Assembly (NCBI GenBank): GCA_015680685.1 | Contig: MNCI01033354.1 | Location: 1,135,298 to 1,199,297, forward strand | Direction: 5' to 3' | DNA: 64,000 nt | DNA from: Gnetum montanum | Lineage: Eukaryota > Streptophyta > Gnetopsida > Gnetales > Gnetaceae | Part shown: piece after piece, positions 11,641 to 22,739 of the stretch | Position numbering within the stretch: the stretch's first letter is position 1 | Layout: each line of letters opens with the position of its first letter | Translations under genes and position numbers: made by a program | The notes under the pieces: generated by a model | Database searches by the model: none | Told to the model about the DNA's origin: nothing | The model's input: the letters and a program-made list of their open reading frames with translations, nothing else

Positions 11641-12230
11641 TGTTATAGATAGTGTGTCATGCTAAATTGTTCCAACAAGATAAACACACACACACACACA
11701 GATAATTTTTCACTTTTTAATATTTTAGGTAAGAAAAAAATTAAATTTTATTTTATTAAAATGAATTGATGGATGATGAACTTTTGTTTGGCCTCAATTC
11801 ATCCTCTTTTTGCATTATTTCTAACTTTTTAGAGTTAGGAAATAACTGTTCATAAACCCCAAGAATGCTCCTAACTTTTTCCTCTAAATTTAATGGTCAT
11901 ACATTAATCTAATTGATTGTTTTAAAGAAATAATGCACATTTTTACTCTTAAGTTGTTTGTTTAACTTTCTAAACTTCAATTTCTTTTTTCACATTATTT
12001 CCTATCCTATCCAATCCCATTCTCATCAAGATTCATAGGTTTTTGATTCAAATCTACATCCTAAGATGTCAAGCATTTTTTTCAATTTCTCTTATGCTTA
12101 TTTAAAGCTAGTAATAAAGGTGAAAAGGTTTTCTTTAGTTTTATTAAGTCTATCATCTTCTAAACTAATTCGTTGTAAGTACCAAGATTCTAAATTAAAG
12201 AACTTCTTGATGTGAATTCAAATATGCCAA
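11641..12230 (+). repeat. R4: copia LTR, 5' portion
   Basis: It begins TGTTATAGATAGTGTG and is collinear with 44858-45500, the 3' LTR of copia element R9. Shared blocks include AACAAGATAAACA, AATTGATGGAT, TTTCTAAACT and TCATCAAGATT. It interrupts R3. A (CA)n run lies at 11684-11700. The preceding bases GTAAG would be the TSD, but no partner was found. Similarity with the R9 LTR fades near 12230, where the 180-bp repeat array begins. Confidence 0.7.
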
Positions 12231-12249
12231 GTTGCTATATAGATTGGAT

Positions 12250-12684
12250 AAAAATAACTCAATTTTTATATCTAAACATATTCCCCATACTAGTGAACCT
12301 TCCATCCACACCACCCAATATGGATTCAACATGGGTGCCTTGGGGGTATGCCATAAATCACTTGCCATAGTCTTAAACTACCATAAAATGCACTTCGATA
12401 GCATAGAATGATCTTTAGTAGTTAATAGTTTCCAAGATTTGAGCCAATTTTTACATATGAAACCTTTTCCATGCTAGTGAATCCTTCATCCATGCTGCCC
12501 AACATGGATCCAATGTGGATGCTATTAGGGTATGTTAAAAAATCTATTTTATAGCCAAAATAACCTTGAAACCTACCCTAATGACCTTACAACCTTGCTG
12601 GAGCCTTCAAATGCCACAAAATTGATCATAAATGGAAAAAGCTATCATCCCTCTTTCATCCATGTCAATTTCACACTACCCAAC
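12250..12684 (+). repeat. About 180-bp degenerate tandem repeat, left part
   Basis: Units are marked by a core resembling CCATGCTAGCCAACATGGAT, with cores near 12290, 12470 and 12655. Between the cores lie poorly conserved stretches with AACCTTGAAAC-like words. The array continues after R5 at 18622, because the R5 target ACCCAAC joins to ATAGATAAAGGGG there. Confidence 0.65.
12680..12684. repeat. R5 left target-site duplication CCAAC
   Basis: Identical to 18622-18626 immediately beyond the right LTR. Five bases is the usual Ty3/gypsy target duplication. Confidence 0.85.
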
Positions 12685-13558
12685 TAATTAATCATGAATT
12701 GTTAGGCTCCGATATCAGATCTACGATATCGAGTACGTGATATCATGGCTTGGCTAATGATATCGGATACACAATATCGTGACTCTTGTGTAAGCCTACA
12801 AATACCACATTTAGGCGCACAAGAAAAGTTAGAGGAGTTAGAGTCAGTAGGTCAATATAGAAGTAGAGTCGTTTTATTCATTTTTAGTTCATCTCAACTC
12901 TTTCCCCAATGCATGCCCATAGTGTGATGATTGTAATTGTATGGAACCTTTATTCAAGTGTGATGTACTTGGACATGCACATGACCAATAATAAAGATCG
13001 AGATTACTCCATCATTGCAGCATTCACTTAGTTTAATTGCTTAATTATTATTGTTATTTATTACTTTCTTAATTAATGTTTCTTTACCTTCCTTTACTAT
13101 CCTTGTTATTATACATAGAATGAGTATGACTTAATCACGAGCATTTAAGTGTGACTACTTGGTAATCTAGTAGTGTATCTAGGAGTGCTCAAGTAATATA
13201 TGCTTGGTAATTCCAGAAGTAGTACATGAGGTTCAAGATGTGTACAGATGATTAAGGATGGATGCTCATCACACTTAGGCTAGCTTAGGTTCTCTTTTCC
13301 CACTCCCTCTTAGCTTAAAACAAAGTTATTTTCCATTGCCTCTAGAAGTAGCACTAGTTTAGGCCCACATCATACATCTCACTTTGGACTAAACCATACA
13401 TGACAAAGCAAATACTAGTCTAGGTGGAAAGATAGCAAACTGCAATCAACGTATAACTATCTAGATACCACAACTAGTCCATCTGTAGAGTTCAACCGGA
13501 TCATGCATACACACTCATATTCATATGGTTGAGTGTAGAGGTACCTCCCCACTCATCA
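12685..13558 (+). repeat. R5 5' LTR (874 bp)
   Basis: It pairs with 17751-18621. The first bases have mutated from TGATGAACC to TAATTAATC, but the TSD fixes the boundary. It ends CCACTCATCA-like at 13558. U3 has five GATATC/AATATC units at 12711-12778. The TATA box has changed to TACAAATA near 12800. AATAAA is at 12990-12995. Confidence 0.9.
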
Positions 13559-13559
13559 T

Positions 13560-13577
13560 TGGCACTGTTGCCAGGGA
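13560..13577 (+). other. R5 primer-binding site, tRNA-Asp type
   Basis: TGGCACTGTTGCCAGGGA begins one base after the LTR. It differs from the perfect tRNA-Asp complement at three positions, all transitions. Confidence 0.85.
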
Positions 13578-13690
13578 TGGTGCTAGTTATCTAGATTAGT
13601 TATATCATCCAAGATTGCTGTAAAGAAGCATTAATGATATATCTTTTAGACAAAAACTAATTATAGATAAGTCACACACAATTCATCACA

Positions 13691-15719
13691 ATGTCTCTCT
13701 CATAAGACTATGATAATGCAACAACTAGTAAGGCAATTCATTGGAGAACCAATGAATTATATGATGATGAAGATGAAGTTTGGAGTACTCAATCTTATGT
13801 GGGGGTATGTACATAAACAAAGACAACATCATCCCAACTCACAAATTCATAACCTACCTAGTAACGATGAACCCCTACTAGCCACTAAGAGCCTAATGCA
13901 TATACAAGAGGCTATTCAAATATCTTGTAGGCATCGCAAAGAAAGCTATCTACCCAGGCTTGATTTAAACAACTTTTCCAGTTTATAAGTATTCCATCAT
14001 TTAGATCTACAACATCATTTACAATCCTTTCATGATGCCCATGTATGGAACAATATTGATAATGGGTGGCAAAAAATTAAGCTCTTTCCTACAACACTCA
14101 TTAGCCAAGCAAAAATATGGTACAGATCTTTAAAACCAAAATCAATTCGTAGATGGCCAACAATGTTAGAACTCTTTATTGAATGATATCAAACCTATGC
14201 AAGAGTGTTAGCCTTGAGGATAAAAATCTAAGAATGGAAACAATGGCAATATGAAACCTTGGACATGGCCTTAGAAAGATACTATTCTTTGTTAAACAAA
14301 TTCCCAAGCCATGGGTTCTCCAAGGAGAGGCTAATGTATCATATCATGGATGGACTTCATAATGAAACAAGGGAGACTCTAGGGATGTATGCTCCAAGTC
14401 AACTATATGAGTTATGGACCCACCATCTCCAAGAGCTTATCCAATGAGTAGCAAAAGAAGAAGGAGAGATGGCTAAATGGGAGAATGTTGAAAGTTCTCA
14501 ATAGGACCAAAATCTCAACTTAGCAAGGGTCCATGATCATGAAGAGGAGAAATCAACTTAATTCAAGGAGGTGTAATCATATTTTCCAATCCTACAATCA
14601 ATAGATGAAATCGAAGCAAAGATTAATAAGATGATGAAATGGGTACATAAAAAATATGGAGAATATGCTAACATTAGTAGAGGTAGAACTATGCCAAATC
14701 AAGAAACAGGATAGGACACCACGCAACAATTAGACCGAAGGGTTGAAGACAATAAGAATAAGAGCTCAACTACCAATCATACGTATCAATGTAATGTTTG
14801 TTTGTATGATCACCCCAAAGGCCAATGTCCAATCTTGTCACATTTACATGAGCATTGGGGAGGAATGCTACATCCAGATTTCATACAGAAATATCAGGTT
14901 CAACTGTAGTGGCAAAAACCCTAGTTGTGGGGGAAACCACTGCCAATCAGATCATTCCCTTTGTATGTTCCAACGCAAAATTCTTATTATGTGCAACACC
15001 CTATCTCTCTAACTGGATCAACATCCTCTACTTCACCTCATCACTATCATTCTCCTGAGTACTATCCATCCATGTCCTCTCCAACAAGGTCACCACCTTA
15101 TGTGCCTTACACTTTTCCTCAACCTCAATATTCCCATCCTTCACCTCCTTCTACATCGCCACCAATTGTACTAGAAGGTTTTGCACCATAGCACCAACCC
15201 ACGAACGTTACTTGTGCTACTACTGTCAATAGTAGTGGAGGTACTCAAAAGCATTCTTTCTTTAGGCATGGCCATAGAAAGAAACAACATGATTCTAAAA
15301 TCACTGCATCCTCCAACTCAGCACAAGCCAAACGGTATGATGCATCTTTATCCTCAAACTCAGTGGCTCCTATTACTTTATCTGGGCCACCAATCAACAC
15401 TCCAACAATTATGCAGCCCAATGAATATAACCACGTGGGGGGAAATATTGATCCTTGCATATCATCTTATGGTCATGGGTGCCATAGTGGGTCAGCTCCT
15501 TATCACATGACCACACCTTATAATTTGCCCTACTATGTCTACTACAATCAAGTGTGTGAATCCTAATTTGGGTATATTCCTACCACCACCTCAAAAGACA
15601 CCCAGTGGTTTGGATATGATCGATCCCCAATATTTCCAAAATGCATGGATCCCAACCTTTCATTTATTAATTCTCACCATGATCAAAAGTTTATTTATGG
15701 GGGATATCCTCCATTCTAA
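13691..15719 (+). pseudogene. gag: R5 gag, lightly broken
   Basis: Gag would package element RNA. The ATG at 13691 is the first after the primer site. After one early frameshift the frame of 13710 runs to TAA at 15717-15719, broken by several stops. The retrotransposon gag core (about 13990-14480) contains HLQSFHDAHVWNNIDNGWQ, WYRSLKPKSIRRW and HHIMDGLHNETRETL-like blocks. A zinc knuckle with spacing CX2CX3HX4C lies at 14790-14828 (C, C, H and C all present). The last 230 residues are rich in Pro, Ser and Tyr. No protease DSG motif or other enzyme follows, so the ORF ends as gag alone. The same terminus (FIYGGYPPF then stop) occurs in R1. Confidence 0.85.
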
Positions 15720-17132
15720 CAAGCAGAATTAATAAATATTTTTCCTTTTCTTTAATTTTACAATTTTTTGTTTTTCAATTTTTCATCTTTCAATTTTTTG
15801 TTTTATGTTCTGATTTATTATTTTATTGTTTTTTCTTTTTGAGGTTAATTTCATTGGTAAATAAAATACTCATGTGACCTGTTGGTTGAGGTTTTGTTCT
15901 ATCCTATTAAGTTTTTGATGACTAATTATTTGAACAGTGAGCTCATCACATCCACCCACCCATTATATTAATAAGAGGTTCTACTCTAGGTCCAATGATA
16001 TTCTTGACATCATTAAAACTTAAAGTAATTTTGTGCTCATTATGCCCAACGTGAAGAAGGATGGACTAAGTAGGAATGGCCAAGGTGTGACATCAAGGAG
16101 GCTCGTGGATTCTCTTTGCTGACATTTGTAAGAGTTACCATGCAACCTAGTTGTACTAAGATCCTTGTAGATTTAATGAAAATTGGAGTAAGAGTAATAA
16201 AGGCACTCAATAAAGAAACCCAATGCTATGCTATGGGGTCCCATTGAAAAGACATGCACCCATGCTTGAAGGTAGGTAGCTTCTCTAGATTACGCACCAA
16301 AAAAAAAAGAAAAAAAAAAGAGAAGAGAAGGTGTGCTAAAGCGGCTAGACAAAAAAATATATGCCACAAATAAATTCCAAATCACTTCTCCCTTGAACAA
16401 AACACCAAGTGATCGTATGCCTTGCTGTCATGATGCTCTTATGGTTATCCATCATTAGATGAAGTAATGTGATGTCACTAATCGAAGGAATGGACTTGAT
16501 CTTGATTTTGGAACAATGGGCTAATGACAACTTAATCACATCCTACACTCAAGAATCATTGTGCCTTGGGTTAGTCACCTCATGTCCCAATCTCTACAAT
16601 CCCTTTTACAATTCGCCTCATCTCGTTGTTCATGTATTTGTGACTCATGTCTTATGTAGCATTGAATTCATATCTCATCACAGTGGTATCTACATGTGTG
16701 TGTTTGTGCAACTGGTGGGGATTACATGTAAACCTTTTAGTGCCTACATACATTTTTTGGTATAGTTACATAAGGGCATGATAGGTAGGAACCTGCTTTG
16801 GGGAGGACCCACTTGCATGACTTTTGTAATTTGTACTTGTTGCACACTACCACATCATTTTATACCCTCATAGTACTTCATTTCCAAATCCATTCTTTTC
16901 CTTGTCATCATTTTATTAAACATTCCTCAAAACCATTAATGTCCTTTTATGTGTCACCTAAACAAATCAGGTCTGACATTAATCTTTTAGGGCAACTTCC
17001 TTAAAAAAATTTCTAACTCTAAAATCACACTAAGCAAAGAATTCCACATTTATTAAAGGCAATGAGTAAGGTATGAAATAATTGAAATTCTTTTAATAAA
17101 ATTACTAAAAATTGATCTTTGTATGATTATAG
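15720..17132 (+). other. R5 non-coding region between gag and 3' ORF
   Basis: This stretch is collinear with R1 40-1371. It has an A-rich run (16301-16323) and the conserved block GCTTTGGGGAGGACCCAC near 16795-16812. Small open frames here are not shared between copies. It ends at GATTATAG, a splice-acceptor-like junction. It may be the intron of a spliced 3' ORF message. Confidence 0.5.
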
Positions 17133-17410
17133 ACGGCCCCTAAAAAAGGACAACAAGGAAGACCATCTCAAGGTACAACTAAATGCCCAAGGGGAGGTAG
17201 AGGCCAAGGACCTCATGTAGAACATGCAAAGCAAGAGGCACAATCATTCAACATCTATCAAGAAACTCCTATCACTACACAATCTGGCCAAGAAAAAGGT
17301 GGAGAGGTCAAGGCCTGAGCCTATGAAGAGGAATGATGGCTATTTGTGGTATGGCATGTTAAGTCCAATCAAGTGTTCCCGTAGTTGCTATGTCTATGGG
17401 AAGTGCTGAC
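17133..17410 (+). pseudogene. R5 3' (env-position) ORF remnant
   Basis: Reading from 17133 gives TAPKKGQQGRPSQGTT and further Gly/Arg/Gln-rich sequence for about 57 codons to a TGA, with the start ATG changed to ACG. It aligns with R1 at 1372 and, more distantly, with the beginning of the long 3' ORF of R6. Only the N-terminus is left before the polypurine tract region, so most of the ORF was deleted in this subfamily. The function is unknown. Confidence 0.5.
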
Positions 17411-17738
17411 TCCATCAAATAGTTGAACATTAGCATGGATGGCATAGGATCCTCAAACTAAAGAGGAAAAGCTCCAGGCACTCCTTCAGGGCCATCAACT
17501 TCTAAAACCTAGAGCACAAGATAAGGGGAAGAGACCCATGGAGGAACCACCACCACCAGGAATGACATGAGTTCCAATAAATTTTGTAATAATGTGTCTG
17601 TGTGCTAATTTTATTATGTTCAACTCTCCATTGTAGCAAGAATAAATTTATAGCTTGTCAATAATCTCATATCTATCCACTGTGTAATCAATGGAACTTG
17701 TTCTCATTTTGTTCAACTTGAGGACGTGTTTTCATTCA

Positions 17739-17750
17739 GTTGTGGGGGTA
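17739..17750 (+). other. R5 polypurine tract
   Basis: GTTGTGGGGGTA directly precedes the right LTR, with the same upstream TTGAGGACG block as in R1 and R10. Confidence 0.8.
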
Positions 17751-18621
17751 TGATGAACCATGAATTGTCAGCCTCCGATATTGGATCCGTGATATCAAGT
17801 ATGCGATATTGACCTAGCTAATGATATTGAATACATGATATCACAGCTCCTGTGTAAGCCTATAAATACCACATTTAGGCACACAGGAAAAATTAGAGAA
17901 GTTAGAGTCAGTAGGTCAGTATAGAAGTAGAGTCTTTTTGTTCATTTTTAGTTCATCTCAACTCTTTTCCCAATGCTTGTTTTGCAACCTTTATTGTAAT
18001 TGTATGGAACCTTTATTCGAGTGTGACATACTTGGACACACACATGATCGGTAATAAAGATCGAGATCACTCCATCATTGCAGCATTCACTTAATTTAAT
18101 TACTTAATTTTTCTGGTTATTTATTGTTTTCTTAATTAATTTTTTTTTACCTTCCTTTACTATCTCTATTATTAAACGCAGAATGAGTACAACTTAATCA
18201 CGAGCATTTAAGTGTGACTACTTGGTAACCCAGTAGCGTATCTAGGAGTGCTTAAGTAATATATGCTTGGTAATCCCAAAAGTAGTACACAAGGTCCAAG
18301 ATGTGTATGGATGATTAAGGACGAATGCTCATCACACTTAGGCTAGCTTAGATTCTCTTTTCCCACTTCCTCTTAGCTTAAAACAAAGTTGTTTTCCATT
18401 TCCTTTAGGAGTAGCACTAGTTTAGACCCACATCATACACCTCACTCTAGACTAAACCATACGTGACAAAGCAAATACTAGTCCAGGTGGGAAGACAATG
18501 AACTGCGATCAACGTGTAACTATCTAGATACCACAACTAGTCCATCTACTGAGTTCAACTGGATCATGTGTGCACACTCATATTCATATGGTTGAGTGTA
18601 AGGATACCTCATCACTCATCA
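17751..18621 (+). repeat. R5 3' LTR (871 bp)
   Basis: It starts TGATGAACC and ends ATCACTCATCA. U3 holds degenerate GATATC/GATATT units at 17777-17843. An intact TATA box TATAAATA lies at 17861-17868. The right TSD CCAAC follows. Confidence 0.92.
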
Positions 18622-18626
18622 CCAAC

Positions 18627-18960
18627 ATAGATAAAGGGGGGATGACTACATGAGGTAATAAGGAGCCTTCAAACTAATGGATTTTGAGACTAAATCTTGA
18701 TCCTAATCCCTTGGTGTAGGAACACCTCTTCCAATTTTCTTATGCTTTTCCTACAAGTTATTTTTGCAAGTTTTGCAGTTGGAGAAGACCTGGACATGTA
18801 TGTCCAGTTTTTGTGTGTGTTTTTGTGTTGAATTTTTATGATGAAGATTCTTGGATGTTTTGGCATTTTTGAAGGTGTTTTTGGCTTATTTTGATAAGTT
18901 TAGGAGGTTCTAAGATCTATGGGGACTTTTTGGAATGCATCTAGAAGCTCTTGACATCAA
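18627..18960. other. Array remnant and unassigned DNA
   Basis: The first 20 bases complete the array core interrupted by R5. The rest shows a direct repeat of ACATGTATGTCCAG-like words near 18795 but no gene. Confidence 0.3.
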
Positions 18961-18995
18961 AATAAGCATTTTTATTTTTGGCATCTTTAAGATAC

Positions 18996-19249
18996 ATGTC
19001 TCCCCAAAAATAAAGACATCTTTCCAAGCACGTATTTCCTAAAGTGAAGACATCTCTAGTCCATGGAAGACGTCTACCAAAAATAGTAGACATCTCTTTC
19101 AAGAGTAGGGCTTTCACAGAAGATGTCTCCTTATAAAGATAGGAATCTCCTCAAAGACATCTTCCCTAAAGTGTAGACATCTCAAGTCTAGAGAAGATGT
19201 CTCACAAAAATAGTAGACATCTCTCTTGAGAACAAAGCCCTCATAGGAG
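18996..19249 (+). repeat. Two tandem copies of a 126-128 bp repeat
   Basis: 18996-19123 and 19124-19249 align end to end. Each copy has several AGACATCTC/GAGATGTCT words on both strands. A partial third copy begins ATGTCTACATG at 19250. The many AGACATCT words in direct and inverted orientation suggest a regulatory (U3- or promoter-like) array, but no transcript can be assigned. Confidence 0.7.
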
Positions 19250-19860
19250 ATGTCTACATGTATCAATTGGGAAATATCCAAAAGACTCCAAATCCATGTG
19301 GGGAACATCTAGGGAGGTAAATAGAAAGTTTCCTAGGGTTTTGGATCTTTATAATTATGTATGCCTTCATCCATGATAGGAGAGGATAGCTTGTATGGAA
19401 GGAGAATTTGGCAAGAGAGATTGGATGAGCACCTTGGATGAGTGCAATAAGTGATTGCAACTCCAAGATTAGCTTGTGATATGTTGATCTATGTGTTCTA
19501 TTCTCTTGTATCTCACTTTTGAGTTGATATCTTAGTCTTGGGTTATTGGAGAGATTTCTCTTGGTTGTGTCTTGCATTATGAACAACCATTGTGTGATTG
19601 TAGAGCCTCATGCTCTGTAATATCATTTGAGCGTGATAGGTTTATGGATGCTTGTGGGTTGTGTGAACTCTATTGTAATCTTTAAATAATTTAATTAAAG
19701 ATAGCTACTTTTCTTATTTTTCTAGAAAATAAATTTTTGTTTGCATAATATCTGGATTTAGTGTGTTGAAGGTGATTTAATCAAGAAGTGAACTTGCTCC
19801 ATCACCTAGAGCCCCAGCAACTTTGAAACCCTATTGAATCTTATTGAAAAGAATTGAATC
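19250..19860. other. Unassigned, no gene seen
   Basis: AT-rich and non-repetitive within the window. Both strands have only short open frames with no family blocks. It separates two parts of the 180-bp array, so it is probably part of an older insertion beginning near 18660. Confidence 0.3.
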
Positions 19861-21700
19861 TAAATGGAGCCAGCCTAGGGGAGGGACTATATCCATGCTA
19901 GGTAGCATAGCCCTAGTGTGGATGAGAGGGGTATAGGAAAAAACTCATAAGGTCTGCATTGAAGTTGACTTGTATTAACAACCTAAACTTCTTTGAGACT
20001 TCGATAGCCAAAACTTGTCAAAACTAATGTCATTTCATGATTTTCCTCAGCTCCATGCTGACTACCCAACTTATCCATGCTAGCCAACATGGATTCATTA
20101 AGGAAAGTTCATGGGAATGTCATAGATACTTCAAAAGAACTTTAACTTGTGTCATCCTCATCTTAGAACCCTACTAGCATCTCCAAAAGCCATCAGACCT
20201 CACAAAATCAACCAAATATAGCTAAAAGTTGACTTCATTATATTCTCCATGTTACATCCACACTAGCTAGTGTGAACCTAGCATGGATTAAGAGGGGTAA
20301 CTTCAAAAGCCATCTAAGAACCTCCAAAACTATCAAATTTTGACCCTAGACACTAGTCGTTAGCATCAACATCTTTGGGGGATGACATGCATGGTTGATT
20401 TGCTATCAAAACTTGTCCAAATCTAATATCCTATGGTATCCATGCTAGGAGAGGCATGTTCCATGTTGGGTCGCATGGATCCAGCATGGATAAGTTTCCT
20501 TACAACTTTTGGAAATAGATTGACACTCCCAGAGACCAAAAACCTACACTAGTAAAGCCTATAACCTCACAACCTAGAGTTTGCATCTATTTGACCTTGT
20601 TTTTGATCTTGAAACATACTAGATCCCTTCATCCATGCTAGATCAATGTTGCCTAGTGTGAATAAGGGGGGGATAATCATGCATGAAATTTGACTAAAAA
20701 CTGATGAAATGATTGTTTTTAGTACTAGAATCTTGAAAACTTGGTTGAATGGCTCTCAAAACCATCCCAAAATCAAAAAGTAAGAGCATCCCCTAGTCAT
20801 CCATACTAGCCAATGTGGCCCCAACATGGATATTGCCTCCAAATTGATTTAATGGTCAAAACCCTTTCAAAATGGCCTCAAAACTCAAGTTGGAAGTGCA
20901 CAACTATAGAAACTTGGTTTTGATTACAAATCCAACCTTGTTTGATCCTATTATAGCCTAGATTTGGATCATCCATTTTAGCTAGTGTGGGCCTAGTGTG
21001 GATACTGTCTCCAACTTGATTTTAATGATCAAAACCCTTGGCCTTAAAACTCATTTTGGGAGTGCACAATTGAGGAAACTTGGTTCTAACTACAAATCCA
21101 ACCTTGTTTGACCCCATTATAGCCTAGATCTGGATCATCCATGCTGGTCAGCATGGATAGAAGGGGGTATAACTTTAAAACCTACTTTTTGGCCATGTTC
21201 AACCTCCAAAATGATAAATCTTGATAGATCTATCCTTGTGCTACCCTATGAAGGCATTGGAATCCAAATTTTGATCCTTTGGATGTCATACAGTCCATTT
21301 TCATTAGTATCCACATTGGGGCCATGTTGCCCAGTGTGGATCTAGCATGGGTGGAAGATCTAGACTTTAATAGGGGTTTCCAATGATTGGAATGGATGCC
21401 AAAACTAGCTTATTTCCTTAGTCCACTATGTTGACATGCAACTCACCAAGAGTTGAAAATTGATAAAATGAGCTTGGAAAATTGCCTAGATGTCCCATCC
21501 ATGTTGGGGATAATCCCATCCACATTCGCTAGTGTAGATCCAACATGGGTCTAGCATAGATAACCTTAAAACCTTGATTTTTGGCCTAAAAATCCTTAAA
21601 ATAGCCTTGATTGATGCTTGAACTTATCTAGCACCATGGTAGCCTTAAACCATGGCTCACTAAGGCCTAAACTAGCAAAATCTAATCTTGTTTGACCAAT
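19860..21700 (+). repeat. About 180-bp degenerate tandem repeat array
   Basis: Cores resembling CCATGCTAGCCAGCATGGAT recur near 19895, 20070, 20265, 20445, 20630, 20805, 20980, 21140, 21315 and 21500, a spacing of 160-195 bases. The neighbours at 20825-20997 and 20998-21150 are clearly homologous over the whole unit, sharing the TGGAT..TG.CTCCAA word, GGAAGTGCACAA-like and AATCCAACCTTGTTTGA. Others are more diverged. Related cores appear at 40400-40640 upstream of the copia element. Confidence 0.7.
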
Positions 21701-21887
21701 ATTAGCTAATTTTTACCACATGCATCCCACTTTCATTGATTTGAACTTAGTTCATGCTATTTTGACCTTATTTTTCATTGTTAACCCTCTTGGTCATTAT
21801 ATAACCCCTACATGGCTTTATGTTTCCCTAGATTCATCTTATTTTCTTTGTTATGGCCTTCATCAACCTAGGCACTATAATAGTGCT

Positions 21888-21928
21888 TGAATAAAGATCC
21901 ATACACTATTGTTATGGATCTTTATTCA
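21888..21928. repeat. Perfect 16-bp inverted repeat with 9-nt loop
   Basis: TGAATAAAGATCCATA (21888-21903) and its exact reverse complement (21913-21928) flank nine bases. The left arm resembles LTR sequence of R6 (near 22196), so the structure marks a small inverted duplication at the broken end of the R6 LTR. It is not a gene terminator. Confidence 0.75.
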
Positions 21929-21944
21929 TCAACCTTTTACTTCA

Positions 21945-22504
21945 GTCTGGCACTACTGAGTTACCGAATGTTAAGCATTACTAGGATTACCAAGCATTAA
22001 ATGTAAGCTTGAAGTGGTCATACTTATGTTTACAATTTAATTGTCATCAATTAATTAATTACTTAAAAACATTAAAGTAAATTTCTTGAATATTAAATGC
22101 ATGAGGAAGATAATTAATCAGATCCAATTTTTGCAAGGTTTATTAGAAATGATTGTTTTTATTACTATCCACATTGAAGTACCCAAGTACAATAAAGATC
22201 CATACAGTCTTTAACTCCTACTACGAGCACTCAAAAAATTAATAAATATTCATACACTTTTTGACTCCTACTATAGGCACTTAGAAAATATTCTAACTTA
22301 TGAGAAGAAAAACTACAACCAGTTTGCTAAAACTATCAAAGGAATGCCAACAATGTGATAGGTAGGCACACATTTATAGGTGAAAACAAGGTGCTCCATC
22401 AACAGTTACAAGTCAACAAATCAAATCCAACATCAACAGGATCCTATTGACAGGGTTGCATTGACAGCATCCCATTAATGTGGCCTAATAATGATGATTC
22501 ATCA
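21945..22504 (-). repeat. R6 3' LTR, truncated (560 bp)
   Basis: On the minus strand it starts TGATGAATCATC at 22504. It aligns with the 5' LTR through TATAAATGTG (about 22365-22375) and TGGTAATCCTAGTAATG until about 21945, where similarity stops. A local duplication of about 50 bases (22193-22290), marked by CTCCTACTA repeats, makes it longer than the matching part of the 5' LTR. Confidence 0.8.
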
Positions 22505-22516
22505 TACTCACACAAT
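22505..22516 (-). other. R6 polypurine tract, degenerate
   Basis: The minus strand reads ATTGTGTGAGTA beside the LTR start, where relatives have GTTGTGGGGGTA. The upstream TTGAGGACA block is preserved. Confidence 0.6.
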
Positions 22517-22739
22517 TAAATAAAAAATTGTCCTCAATTTCCTTATAAAATTTGAGAAGGTATGTGATTATTGACTAACCACAAATACACAAAACAAACA
22601 CAACAAAAACTGAATGCCCAGGTGTACTCTTTTACAATCATTACAAAATTTTGGTGTTTAGGACAACAAAATTGAACACTAGGATAAAGTTAACAAGCAA
22701 AACTTCTCAAATTACGTGAAGATAATGAAGAAGTTTATA

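Larger units (their letters stand above)
12685..18621 (+). mobile_element. R5: complete gag-only Athila-like element (5.9 kb)
   Basis: Two LTRs (12685-13558 and 17751-18621) bound an internal region of about 4.2 kb with a primer site, one gag ORF, a 3' ORF remnant and a polypurine tract. The TSD CCAAC is intact on both sides (12680-12684 and 18622-18626), so this is one complete insertion. No protease, RT, RNase H or integrase can be found, so mobility would have depended on enzymes supplied in trans. The structure fits the plant class described as terminal-repeat elements with a gag domain. It is inserted in the 180-bp repeat array. Confidence 0.93.

Noticed and set aside
11684-11700. (CA)n microsatellite as a feature of interest
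   Set aside because: Short simple repeat within a copia LTR. The same applies to the (GT)n run at 54472-54491.
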